From: Delphinapterus leucas
Taxonomy: Eukaryota > Chordata > Mammalia > Artiodactyla > Monodontidae
DNA length: 64,000 bases
Reading direction: 5' to 3'
Assembly (NCBI RefSeq): GCF_002288925.2
Contig: NW_022097996.1
Coordinates: 12,954,139 to 13,018,138 of the forward strand
Of the stretch, positions 1 to 10,849 are shown piece after piece. A model generated the notes under the pieces. The model saw only the letters and a list, made by a program, of their open reading frames with translations. It was not told the origin of the DNA and did no database searches. Positions within the stretch are counted from its first letter, which is position 1. Each line of letters opens with the position of its first letter. The position numbers were made by a program, and so were the translations under genes.

Positions 1-74
1 TCTAGTCAATAAACAGGATGGGCCGTACTGCAGTGATCTGACCCTCTCTCACCTCAATCTCAGCACTTTCTTTT

Positions 75-194
75 TTCTAAAAAAAATTTTTATTGGAGTA
101 TACTTGATTTACAATGTTCTGTTAATTTCATGCATACAGCAAAGTGAATCAAGTATACATATACACATATCCACTCTTTTTAGATTCTTTTCGT
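75..194 (-). mobile_element. L1 3'-end fragment
   Basis: Read on the minus strand this is the end of a cetartiodactyl L1 3' UTR: the A-rich end lies at the left and the plus strand reads TATTGGAGTATACTTGATTT followed by an ACAGCAAAGTGAATCAAGTA-like stretch. ACTTTCTTTT occurs at 65-74 and again at 195-204, a plausible target-site duplication, so this is probably a severely 5'-truncated insertion of about 120 bp. No coding sequence remains. Confidence 0.75.
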
Positions 195-266
195 ACTTTC
201 TTTTCTGGTTGTATTTATTCTCTTTGCAGATTCAGTGCTGTCCTCCAAAATGTTTAACCAAACTTT

Positions 267-306
267 GCAAAAAAAATAAAAAACAAACAAACAAACAAAA
301 ACAAGT
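267..306. repeat. A-rich low-complexity tract
   Basis: A run of A with AAAC units (AAACAAACAAACAAAC), just upstream of an L1 insertion. It may be a decayed A-tail or a simple repeat; no element body is recognisable to its left. Confidence 0.6.
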
Positions 307-366
307 TAAAGGGAAGTACTAATCTGAAAAGACTAAAGCCAAATTAAAAACAAAACAAAACCCAAA

Positions 367-1004
367 AAGAGTCATGTACCACAATGTTCACTGCAGCTCT
401 ATTTACAATAGCCAGGACATGGAAGCAACCTATGTGTCTGTCGACAGATGAGTGGATAAAGAAGATGTGGCACATATATACAATGGAATATTACTCAGCC
501 ATAAAAAGAATCGAAATTGAGTTATTTGTAGTGAGATGGATGGACCTAGAGTCTGTCATACAGAGTGAAGTAAGTCAGAAAGAGAAAAAGAAATACCGTA
601 TGCTAACACATATATATGGAATCTAAAAAAAAAAAAAGGTCATGAAGAACCTAGGGGCAGGATGGGAATAAAGACACAGACCTACTAGAGAATGGACTTG
701 AGGACACGGGGAGGGGGAGGGGTAAGCTGGGACAAAGTGAGAGAGAGGCATGGACATATATACACTACCAAATGTAAAATGGATAGCTAGTGGGAAGCAG
801 CCGCATAGCACAGGGAGACCAGCTCGGTGTTTTGTGACCACCTAGAGGGGTGGGATAGGGAGGGTGAGAGGGAGAGGCAAGAGGGAGGACATATGGGGAT
901 ACATGTATACTTATAGCTGATTCACTTTGTTATACAGCAGAAACTAACACACCATTGTAAAGCAATTATACTCCAATAAAGATGTTTTAAAAAAACCAAA
1001 CAAG
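367..1004 (+). mobile_element. 5'-truncated L1, 3' end of ORF2 plus 3' UTR
   Basis: The open frame at 384-626 encodes the C-terminal end of L1 ORF2p (segments such as [15 protein letters not shown] and WHIYTMEYYSAIKR). A 3' UTR follows, ending in an AATAAAGATGTT polyadenylation region near 977 and a short A-tail. ACAAAACCCAAA flanks the element at 355-366 and 1005-1016, a perfect 12 bp duplication, so both ends are defined. The reverse transcriptase and endonuclease domains are absent, so the copy cannot move itself. A polypurine G-run lies at 708-731, as is common in L1 3' UTRs. Confidence 0.93.
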
Positions 1005-1016
1005 ACAAAACCCAAA

Positions 1017-1433
1017 GAACAACCTTAAATGGACATCATTGCTGACAGAGTTCTCAGGTCATGCCTCTCCTTGGGGGCTTCTCCTGATCAGCTCTATCCT
1101 TAGCCCTTGGCCTGGCACCAGGTACTGTGGCCAGTCCACCCTCCCCAGTGCGGTTGCCTTGACCATGCCCACCTCATCAGGGTTGTTTTTTTCTATGGCC
1201 TAAAGAGAGGGAAAAAGCTTCTCTCCATTTCAGGGCATCCTCCCACCCAGCTTGATAAAAATCTGCAGAAATGCAATTCTGCACACATGAAAACACAGCA
1301 ATAGGGCTCCATGTATTCCCAAACTTTCCATTTCTGAGCAGACAATGGGCTTTACTTCTTAACCAAAAGGTCCTCCAAATTGAGCTCCCAAATCCTCCGC
1401 GAACAAAAGAGCAGAAAACTTCTCCCGATTTTA
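1017..1433. other. Unassigned sequence
   Basis: No gene or clear repeat recognised. The reading frame crossing 1107-1304 has no recognisable protein and no codon-like regularity that I can see. Confidence 0.5.
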
Positions 1434-1568
1434 TTTATTTATTTAGTTTCCTTTTTTGTTGGCCACGTGGCATGTGGGATCTTAGTTCCCTGACCAGGGA
1501 TCGAACCCATGTCCACTGCATTGGAAGCACAGAGAGAGCCTTAACCACTGGACCGCCAGGGAAGTCCC
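1434..1568 (-). mobile_element. CHR-type SINE, short form
   Basis: The minus strand begins with the CHR head (plus strand ends CCGCCAGGGAAGTCCC) and carries the tRNA-like B-box region (GGGATCGAACCC on the plus strand, 1498-1509). The tail is the T-rich stretch near 1434-1455. The flanks TCTCCCGATTTTA (1421-1433) and TCTCCCAGTTTTA (1569-1581) form an imperfect target-site duplication. About 135 bp, lacking the middle of longer CHR copies. Confidence 0.88.
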
Positions 1569-1581
1569 TCTCCCAGTTTTA

Positions 1582-2799
1582 GATTTGCAGGTTTCAGAAA
1601 AATTGAGATTGATTCTTTCTTAGCATACTTGATCACACCTTGAGCATCAAAATTGTGTAGGTTAAAATAACACAGTCCTAATACACACTCTTGTTAAATT
1701 TATTGAATTGAATGACTTTTCCATTAGACAAATATTTACTTGACCATTGAGGTCTCTCAGGCGATTTTGGGGAAAGTCTTAGATCAGGGCATGTTATCCA
1801 AAAATGAATGCTGCCTTGTGGTAAGTTGCAGAGAAAGTTCTGGCAGGCCATTGTCACCCGCTCCTTCCAGGACGGCCACTCATTGGAGAGGGCACACTGT
1901 CTAGCATTTTTCTTGGGTTTGCTGATTCTAGCTATTGTATTTTTATCAATTTACCTGGGGGAGGTTGCGTGGAAGAGTATCTGACTCTGAGAAATGTATC
2001 CACGCTAATCACAGCTATAAGAAATTTATAAATCCAGAATATTAACTTACTGATTAAAAATGGTGAGTATATATGGGTCCCGACTACTTTATCTGCAACC
2101 TCTACTCCCAAATCTTTCAAAACCAGTTTCTGTACTTATTAGGGAGCAGAACTTCCATGAACTGAGGTGAAGCTATTTAGAGTCTCCTTTGATAGTCCTT
2201 CCTGTGAATATTCATGAATTACACTGCAGAATGTGTGTTTAGTTGCATGGTATAGCCCCAGACTTTGCTAGAAGGTGGGTTTACAGACTGAATATACAGT
2301 ATGTGCACTGTTTCCTTTCTAAAATTTGAAAATATCTGTGTTTTGAAGCATATCTGGCCCCGAGGGTTTTGGGTGAAGGTCTGTAGCTTTGTGCCTACAG
2401 GGCATAGAGGCCTTATACCCAACCCTTGGGGCAATGCTGCACTGGTATCAAAGTGCCCGGGGAAACAGACCCTGCCCAAGGTCAGCAGGGGACTGTAGCA
2501 CCTGATCAGACAAAGCTGGAAGCGCACCTGGCTTGTGAGGAATCCAGGAGGCTCGTCCTTGCTTGTAGGAGCAGAGACTACTCTATAATCAGACCAATCA
2601 ATCTGTCAGTCTGTTTTTCCCATACAAAGACCTGGATAAACCCTAAAACTTTCCTACTATGAAATCATTATGTGTCCATATTCCCTACCAATGACCAAAG
2701 GTTTCTAACTTTGAGGGACTTCTTCAAAATATTTAGACATTGGATGGTAGCTTAATTTACAAGGTTACCTCTCTCTAGTTCTTTCTAAAATTAATTTTG
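1582..2799. other. Unassigned sequence
   Basis: No gene recognised. The overlapping frames at 2219-2662 on both strands lack any recognisable domain. Parts around 2290-2500 could be an old, highly diverged repeat, but I cannot name one. Confidence 0.45.
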
Positions 2800-2945
2800 A
2801 GATACTGAAAAGGACACAATCATAATGTACGGCTCAATGACTTTTCATAAATGGAACCCATCTGATAACTAACACCCAGATCTAAAACCAGAACATTACC
2901 AGCACCCCACAAGCTGGCCTCATATCTTTTCCCAGTCACTACCCA
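2800..2945 (-). mobile_element. Old L1 (L1M-type) 3' UTR fragment
   Basis: The plus strand carries the antisense of an ancient L1 3' UTR: the CACCCAGATCTAAAACCAG and CAGAACATTACCAGCACCCC-type segments followed by CCCAGTCACTACCC are typical. It is strongly diverged, with no flanking duplication recognisable. Confidence 0.6.
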
Positions 2946-4398
2946 TGATGTATCTTATCTGTTTCTTCTTGACAAGACTTGGGGCAGGCATCCTTGGTAG
3001 TTTGAAGATCTGTGGGAGACATACTAATTTCCCTAGTCATATTTTCAAAATATCATTTAGTGGGGTTGACACACTGGAAATATTTACACAAATAGCTAAC
3101 TCCATTTCTTTGTACAAATTCCTGTTAATCCTTATAAAACTGACCCTTTCTGACCTTGTTATCCAACTATCGGAATGCATCTTATTTGTGGCTTGCAGTT
3201 ACTGTGCACTGACTGCAATTGTTTACCAAAGATTTAGGGAAGGTCAAGTGCTCCTGGGCAGTGTGTGTGAACCTGCGAGGGGGAAAAATGTTTCCTTTTT
3301 CTGGGAGAATCTAAAGTATAGGAACAAGAGGTTACAGGGCATAGTGGACCACAGTGGCTTTGGCCACTTAAACTTACATTTCTGCTAAAGTAGTCATTTA
3401 CCTCGTTCCATCACCAGCCTCTCATTGGCATTGGGGATTCCCCCATCCTTGGCCCCTGCACTTAGAAAATCTGCTCCCCGTTCTGAGGAAAGGGTTGGTG
3501 GGGCACAAGGCCAGTCCCAAGTTAATGAAGACATTGCAGTAGTTCCTGGGCCCGTGGTGCATTCCTATAAAGGGATTTGCTGTGTGAGGATGTTGGTGTA
3601 GAAATCTCCAGCTAGTTTTATTCAGCCTCAGAAAAGTATGTGCTCTGGGACCTTCCCGTCACTAACATCTCTGCCTTCCCTGAGTGTCCAAGGCATCAAC
3701 CTCTATTTGGTGGTGGTGGTGGTGGGGATTAAAATGATCCCGAAATGGACATTGTCCTTAAAGTAAAGTTTGCACGAGCTGGCCAAAATCCGAAGCTCTA
3801 AGAGGTGCCACTTTTGTTAGACAATTGGCAGTCCCTGTGGCCTCTCTGCCTGGAACAAGGACAGCACTGCTAATGCTGCCCCTAACAGGTAGCATGCTGG
3901 TCTCCCCTGGACTGGCCGTGGTCTCTGAGACAGCGCCCCTGAGCCTCCTGGTGCTGCGGACTGAGGGTGTTCACCTGTCTGAGTTTGGCTGTCCTTGACA
4001 TTGACTCCACACCTCTCCACGTGGTGCTCACACGTGCTCAGGAATCTCCAATCTCCCCCCTCTTCTTGCTTCTTCTGTCTTCCTTCCTTCCAGCCAGGGA
4101 AACTTCAATTTCTCCCACAGGCATGGAGGGATGGCTTTTTATGAAGTTCTATATTCAGTCTAGTTTAGCAAATAAATGTTATGCCCCACTCCTTTCAAGC
4201 TTTGCCTTTAGAGGGAAATAGCCTTATTCTTTCCTTCTATGATGTCTGGCTCATGCAAAGCAAAAGCTTCACTTTTTACAACGATGGTCCATGGATTCCA
4301 AGAGCCTCTTTTGAAAGTCAAAAAGTGGACTGTCAATTCTTCCTTATAAAATAGGTGGGGAGGTCACCAACAAGAAAGCACAAACCAAAAACCAAACC
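2946..4398. other. Unassigned sequence with a short TGG tract
   Basis: No gene recognised. A short GGT/TGG microsatellite lies at about 3709-3726. The 147-codon frame at 2945-3388 starts inside the old L1 boundary and has no recognisable domain; I treat it as chance. Confidence 0.5.
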
Positions 4399-4415
4399 AA
4401 AGTAATTTGAATATC

Positions 4416-4712
4416 GGGGACTTCCCTGGTGGTTCAGTGGTTAAGAATCCACCTTCCAACTCAGGGGACTTGGGTTCGATCCCTGGTCAGGGAACTAAGA
4501 TCCCTCATGCCGTGGGGCAACTAAGCCTGAGCGCCGCAACTACTGAGCCCACACACCACAACTAGAGAGAAGCCCACGTGCCATAATGAAGAGCCCACTA
4601 GCCACAATGAAGATCCCATGTGCTGCAATTAAGACCTGATGCAGCCAAATAAATAAAAAATAAAATAAAAAATAAGCTTAGTAAAGAAGTGTGCATTGAA
4701 AGAATACTAAAA
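4416..4712 (+). mobile_element. CHR-type SINE, long form, with extended 3' tail
   Basis: Starts GGGGACTTCCCTGGTGGTTC, has a B box in GGGTTCGATCCC (about 4472-4483), then the CHR body with CACAACTA-type units, and an A-rich AAATAAATAAAAAATAAAAT tail near 4649. About 40 bp of non-A-rich sequence (4672-4712) lies between the tail and the right flanking repeat. Flanks AAAGTAATTTGAATAT (4399-4414) and AAAGTAATTTTAATAT (4713-4728) differ at one base and are the likely duplication. Confidence 0.88.
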
Positions 4713-4928
4713 AAAGTAATTTTAATATAAATGCAAAATATTATTTCATGACACACGTGATCTATGCCCTATAGTTAGAGTGAATGTCAGGACTAGCTGG
4801 AATTGGGCTGTGAACCAGGAAGGGTGTACCCAGGGTCTTTGGCAGCCATATTGACGCCAGAAGGGAGACCCCATCTGGGAATGAGGTGAGCACTGACAGC
4901 ACATTGGCCAGAGGGCCAGTTTGCTAAA

Positions 4929-5317
4929 GGTATTAGTTTGCTAGGGCTGCCATAGTAAAGAACCACAGACTGGGTTGCTTAAACGATAGAAATTTATTTT
5001 CCCATGATTCTAGAGACTAGAAGTCTGAGATCTAGATTCTGCAGGGTTGGTTTTTCCTGAGGCCTCTCTCCTTGGCTTGTAGACAGCCGTCTTCTCCCTG
5101 CATCCTCACATGGTCTTCCCTCTGTGTGTGTCTGTGTCCTAATCTCCTCTTCTTATAAAGACACCAGTCGTATTGGACTGGGACTCACTCATATAACCTC
5201 ATTTTACCTTAGTTACCTCATTAAAGGCCTTGTTTCCAAACAGTCACATTCTGAGGTACAGGCGGTGAGAAATTCAACATACGAATTTTGAGGGGACATA
5301 ATTCAGCCCATAACATG
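4929..5317 (-). mobile_element. MLT1-type LTR (ERVL-MaLR), solo
   Basis: The plus strand shows the antisense of a MaLR long terminal repeat: TTAGTTTGCTAGGGCTGCCA at the left, ACCACAGACTGGGTTGCTTA, CTTCTTATAAAGACACCAGT in the middle and AATTCAGCCCATAACATGA at the right. No internal region is attached, so it is a solo LTR. Subfamily is not resolvable by eye. Confidence 0.85.
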
Positions 5318-5479
5318 AGATAACCATTTTCCTACATTTACTTACTTCTTTTAGTGGTTTAGTTTCAGTTTACTTGTTTGATTCTGTGTTCCAACTAGCA
5401 CCATAAAGAAAGTTCAACTGTGTGCTTCCTGGCTCCCCAATGCATCGTGTAATGGTATTGACTTTTGGTTACTTGGTCC

Positions 5480-5662
5480 ACATCCAGTTAAGACTAAAGA
5501 GAGAACAGAGAGAAAACAGATCCTTGTTATGTCAGCTGAACCTGTAATCAGCTATGCCTGAAATCATGGTTCATTTACCTGAATCAATAAAATCCCTTTG
5601 TCTCAAGGCAGCTTGACGTGGGATTTCAGTCACTTGCAACGGAAAGAGTCCTAATGGACATG
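5480..5662 (+). mobile_element. Possible 3' end of an older MaLR-like LTR
   Basis: The stretch with AATCAATAAAATCCC (about 5582-5596) followed by TTTCAGTCACTTGCAACGGA and AAGAGTCCTAATGGACA resembles the polyadenylation region and terminal end of an old MaLR LTR. The left boundary is not visible and divergence is high, so this is tentative. Confidence 0.4.
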
Positions 5663-5785
5663 GTAGCGTTCCATTTTTTGCTTTTTGCACAGAATTATTT
5701 TTATTAATTTTTACTAGGCTGAAAATAATTGTCTTTAAGCATCTAAATAACTTAAATCCTTGATACAAATATGTAGATGTTAACA

Positions 5786-5953
5786 CTTTTTGTTGAGGAA
5801 TAATTCACAAACAATAAATGGGACCCAGTTAAAGTACATAACTTGGAGAATTTTGATAGATATCACATACCCATGGAGCCACCACCACAATCAAGATACA
5901 GAACTGTTCCATCACACCAAAAGTGATTCTTATTTTTTCATATTCTTTATGTT
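5786..5953 (-). mobile_element. Old L1 (L1M-type) 3' UTR fragment
   Basis: The plus strand contains TGAGGAATAATTCACAAACA, AAAGTACATAACTTGG and the GAGCCACCACCACAATCAAG segment, the usual antisense pattern of ancient L1 3' UTRs. The younger full-ended L1 inserted immediately to its right at 5954-5968. Confidence 0.6.
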
Positions 5954-6544
5954 GCTTTTCACTTTCTTTTTTTCTTCTTTAACATCTTTATTGGAGTATA
6001 ATTGCTTTACATTTATACTAGTATGTTAGTTTCTGCTTTATAACAAAGTGAATCAGCTATACATATACATATATTCCCGTATCTCCTCCCTCTTGTGTCT
6101 CCCTCCCACCCTCCCTATCCCACCGCTCTAGGTGGTCACAGAGCACGGAGCTAATCTCCCTGTTCTATGCAGCTGCTTCCCACTAGCTATCTATTTTACA
6201 TTTGGTAGTGTATATATGTCCATGCCACTCTCTCACTTCATCCCAGGTTATCCTTCCCCCTTCCTGTGTCCTCAAGTCCATTCTCTACGTCTGTGTCTTT
6301 ACTACTGTTCTGGCTCTGGGTTTTTCAGAACCTTTTTTTAAAAAATTTTTTTTAGAGTCTATATATATGTGTTAGCATATGGTATTTCTTTTTCTCTTTC
6401 TGACTTACTTCACTCTGTATGGCAGTCTCTAGGTCCATCCACCTCATGACAAATAACTCAATTTCGTTTCCTTTTATGGCTGAGTAATATTCCATTGTAT
6501 ATACGTGCCACATCTTCTTTATCCATTATACCGATGATGGACAC

Positions 6545-9020
6545 TTAGGTTGCTTCCATGTCCCGGCTATTGTAAATAGAGCTGCAGTGAACATTGTTGT
6601 TACATGACTCTTTTTGAATTATGGTTTTCTCAGGGTATATGCCCAGTAGTGGGATTGCTGGGTCATATGGTAGTTCTATTTTTAATTTTTTAAGGAACCT
6701 CCATACTGTTCTCCATAGTGGCTGTATCAATTTCCATTCCCACCAACAGTGCAACAGGGTCCCATTTTCACCACACCCTCTCCAGCATTTATTGTTTGTA
6801 GATTTTTTGATGATGGCCATTCTGACCGGTGTGAGGTGATACCTCATTGTAGTTTTGATTTGCATTTCTCTAATGATTAGTGACGTTGAGCATCCTTTCA
6901 TGTGTTTGTTGGCAACCTGTATGTCTCCTTTGGAGAAATGTGTACTTAGGTCTCTGCCCATTTTTGAATTGGGTTGTTTGTTTTTTTGATACTGAGCTGC
7001 ATGAGCTGCAGGTAAGTTTTGGAGATTAATCCTTTGTCAGTTGCTTCATTTGCAAATATTTTCTCCCATTCTGGAGGTTGTCTTTTTGTCTTGTTTATGT
7101 TTTCCTTTGCTGTGCAAAAGCTTTGAAGTTTCATTAGGTCCCATTTGTTTCTTTTTGTTTTTATTTCCATTTCTCTAGGAGGTGGGTCAAAAGGATCTTG
7201 CTGTGATTTATGTCATGAAGTGTTCTGCCTATGTTTTCCTCTAAGAGTTTTATAGTGTCTGGCCTTTCATTTAGACCTTTAATCCATTTTGAGTTTATTT
7301 TTGTGTATGGGGTTAGGGAGTGTTCTAATTTCATTCTTTAACGTGTAGCTGTCCTGTTTTCCCAGCACCACTTATTGAAGAGGCTGTCTTTGCTCCATTG
7401 TATATCCTTGCCTCCTTTGTCATAGATTAGTTGACCATAGGTGTGTGGGTTTATTTCTGGGCTTTCTATCCTGTTCCATTTATCTATATTTCTGTTTTTG
7501 TGCCCATACCATACTGTCTTGATTACTGTAGCTAGGTAGTATAGTCTGAAGTCAGGGAGCCTGATTCCTCCAGCTCCATTTTTCTTTCTCAAGATTGCTT
7601 TGGCTATTTGGGGTCTTTTGTGTTTCCACACAAATTGTGAAATTTTTTCTTCTAGTTCTGTGAAAAATGCCCATTGGTAGTTTGATAGGGATTGCATTGA
7701 ATCTGTAGATTGCTTTGGGTACTACAGTCATTTTCAAATTGCTGATTCTTCCAATCCAAGAACATGGTATATCTCTCCATCTATTTGTATCATCTTTAAT
7801 TTCTTTCATCAGTGTCTTATAATTTTCTGCATACAGGTCTTTTGTCTCCTTAGGTAGGTTTATTACTAGGTATTTTATTCTTTTTGTTGCAGTGGTAAAT
7901 GGGAGTGTTTCCTTAATTTCTCTTTCAGATTTGTCATCATTAGTGTATACAAATGCAAGAGATTTCTGTGCATTAATTTTGTCTCCTGCTACTTTACCAA
8001 ATTCATTGATTAGCTCTAGTAGTTTTCTGGTAGCACCTTTAGGATTCTCTATGTATAGTATCATGTCATCTTCAAACAGTGACAGCTTTACTTCTTCTTT
8101 TCCAATTTGGATTCCTTTTATTTCTTTTTCTTCTCTGATTGCTGTGACTAAAACTTCCAAAACTACGTTGAACGATAGTGGTGAGACACCTTGTCTTGTT
8201 CCTGATCTTAGTGGAAATGGTTTCAGTTTTTCACCATTGAGAATGATGTTGGCTGTGGGTTTATCATATATGGCCTTTATTTTGTTGAGGTAAGTTCCCT
8301 CTGTGCCTACTTTCTGGAGGGTTTTTATCATAAATGGGTGTCGAATTTTGTCGAAAGCTTTTTCTGCATCTATTGAGACGATCATATGGTTTTTCTCCTT
8401 CAATTTGTTAATATGGTTTATTACATTGAATGATTTGCGTATATTGAAGAATCCTTGCATTCCTGGGATAAACCCCACTTCATCATGGTGTATGATCCTT
8501 TAAATGTGCCGTTGGTTTCTGTTTGCTAGTATTTTTGCATTTATGTTCATCAGTGATACTGGCCTGTAGTTTTCTTTCTTTATGAAATCCTTGTCTGGCT
8601 TTGGTATCAGGGTGATGGTGGCTTCATAGCATGAGTTTGGGAGTGTTCCTCCCTCTGCTATATTTTGGAAGAGTTTGAGAAGGATAGGTGTTAGCTCTTC
8701 TCTAAATGTTTGATAGAATTCGCCTGTGAAGCCATCTGGTTCTGGGCTTTTGTTTGTTGGAAGATTTTAAATCACAGTCTCAATTTCAGTGTTTGTGATT
8801 GGTCTGTTTATATTTTCTATTCCTGGTTCATTCTTGGAAGGTTGCATTTTTCTAAGAATTTGTCCATTTCTTCCAGGTTGTCCATTTTATTGGCATAGGG
8901 TTGCTTGTAGTAATCTCTCATGATCCTTTGTATTTCTGCAGTGTCAGTTTTTACTTCTCCTTTTTCATTTCTAATTCTATCGATTTGTGTTTTCTCCCTC
9001 TTTTTCTTGATGAGTCTGGC
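6545..9020 (-). pseudogene. L1 ORF2 remnant (reverse transcriptase to C-terminus)
   Basis: Minus-strand frames give recognisable ORF2p pieces in order: [20 protein letters not shown] near 9000, [15 protein letters not shown] and the [12 protein letters not shown] reverse-transcriptase segment at about 8360-8478, [10 protein letters not shown] near 8070, [20 protein letters not shown] near 7600, and the C-terminal [17 protein letters not shown] near 6650. ORF2p normally primes and copies L1 RNA at the target site. Here it is broken between frames at several places (around 7700-7552, 7170-7340, 6960 and 8480-8816), the endonuclease domain is gone, and the usually invariant FADD catalytic motif reads FEDD. 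Non-functional. Confidence 0.9.
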
Positions 9021-9217
9021 AATTGCTGGTTGTTGAGTGGAGCTGGGTCTTAGCATTGAGGTGGAGATCTCTGGGAGAGCATTTGCTGTTTGATATTACG
9101 TGGAGCCAGGAGGTCTCTGGTGGACCAATGTCCTGAACTTGGCTCTCCCACCTCAGAGGCACAGGCCTGACACCCGGCCGGAGCACAAAGACCCTGTCAG
9201 CCACATGGCTCAGAAGA

Positions 9218-9560
9218 AAAGGGAGAAAAAAGAAAGAAAGAAAGAATGAAAAAATAAAATAAAAAGTAATAAAGTTATTAAAATAAAAAAAGTAAAAATA
9301 AAAAAAATAATTAAAAAAAGAGAAAAGAAAGAAAGAAGAGAGTAACCAGACCGAAAAACAAATCCACCAATGATAACAAGTGCTAAAAATAATACTAAAA
9401 AACAAACAAAATGGACAGACAGAATCCTAGGACAAAGGGTAAAAGCAAAGCTATACAGACAAAATCACACAAAGAAGCATACACATACCCACAAAAAGTG
9501 AAAAAGGAAAAAAATATATCTATATATATAAAAAAAAGGAGGAAGAGAGCAACCAGATCT
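9218..9560. repeat. A-rich low-complexity tract inside the L1 5' UTR
   Basis: Long stretches of A with GAAA, TAAA and AAAAT units on the plus strand, with an interrupted TA run near 9512-9530. It belongs to the L1 5' UTR rather than being an insertion: the surrounding sequence is continuous L1 and repeats the ACAAATCCACCAATGATAA-type motif twice (near 9359 and 9564). Confidence 0.7.
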
Positions 9561-10839
9561 ATAAACAAATCTACCGATGATAATAAACTCTAAATACTAA
9601 ACTAAGATAAACATAAAACCAGAAACTGGTCAGTCGCATACAGCAAACCCCAAGTCTACAGTTGCTCTCAAAGTCCACCACCTCAATTTTGGGATGATTC
9701 GTTGTCTATTCAGGGATTCCACAGATGCAGGGTACATCAAGTTGATTGTGGAGATTTAATCCGCTTCTCCTGAGGCTGCATAGAGAGATTTCCCTTTGTC
9801 TTCTTTGTTCGCACCGCTCCTAGGTTTCAGCTTTGGATTTGGCCCCGCCTCTGTGTGTAGGTCGCCGGAGGGCGTCTGTTCTTCGCTCAGACAGGACGGG
9901 GTTAAAGAAGCCGCTGATTCGTGGGCTCTGGCTCACTCAGGCGGGTGGGAGGGAGGGGCACGGAGGGCGGGGCGGGCCTGCGGCGGCAGAGGCCGGCGTG
10001 ACGTTGCACCAGCCTGAGGCGCGCCGTGCGTTCTTTCGCGGAAGTTGTCCCTGGATCACGAGACCCTGGCAGTGGCGGGCTGCACAGGCTCCCAGAAGGG
10101 GAGGTGTGGAGAGTGACCTGTGCTCACACACAGGCTTCTTGGTGGCGGCAACAGCAGCCTGAGCGTCTCATGCCCGTCTCTGGGGTCCGCGCTGATAGGC
10201 GCGGCTCGCGCCCGTCTCTGGAGCTTGTTTACGCGGTGCTCTGAATCCTCACACACCCCGAAACAATGGTCTCTTGCCTCTTCGGCAGCTCCAGACCTTT
10301 TCCCGGACTCCCTCCCGGCCAGCCGTGGCGCACTAACCCCCTGCAGGCTGTGTTCACGCCGCCAACCCCAGTCCTCTCCCGGCGCTCCGACCGAAGCCCG
10401 AGCCTCAGCTCCCAGCCCCGCCCGCCCCGGCCAGTGAGCAGACAAGCCTCTCGGACTGGTGAGTGCCGGTCGGCCCTGATCCTCTGTGCGGGAATCTCTC
10501 CGCTTTGACCTCTGCACCCCTGTTGCTTTGCTCTCCTTCGCGGCTCCAAAGCTTTCCCCCTCCGCCACCCGCAGTCTCTGCCCGGGAAGGGGCTTCCTAG
10601 TGTGGGGAAACCTTCCTCCTTCACGGCTCCCTCCCACTGGTGCAGGTCCCGTCCCTATCCTTTTGTCTCTGTTTTTTCTTTTTCTTTTCCCTACCCAGGT
10701 ACGTGAGGACTTTCTTGCCTTTTGGGAGGTCCGAGGTCTTCTGCCAGCGTTCAGTGGGTGTTCTGTAGGAGTTGTTCCACGTGTATATGTATTTCTGATG
10801 TATCTGTGGGGAGGAAGGTGATCTCCGCATCTTACTCTT

Positions 10840-10849
10840 CCGCCATCTT
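10840..10849 (-). promoter_or_regulatory. YY1-type motif at the L1 5' end
   Basis: The minus strand reads AAGATGGCGG within the first 25 bases of the L1. It matches the YY1 core (AAGATGGCGGC in human L1), where it helps set the transcription start. That it works in this copy is inference from position and sequence only. Confidence 0.6.

Noticed and set aside
2945..3388. 147-codon plus-strand frame
   Set aside because: No domain, no splice context, and its start lies at the edge of an old L1.
4416..4712. tRNA gene because of the A/B-box-like sequence
   Set aside because: It is the tRNA-derived head of a SINE followed by SINE body and A-rich tail; no cloverleaf can be closed. The same holds for the other SINEs.
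7552..8478. 308-codon minus-strand frame as a gene
   Set aside because: It is L1 ORF2 reverse-transcriptase sequence broken by frameshifts, inside a TSD-bounded L1.
10056..10637. 193-codon frame and overlapping GC-rich frames on both strands
   Set aside because: They lie in the L1 5' UTR; high GC removes stop codons in several frames at once.
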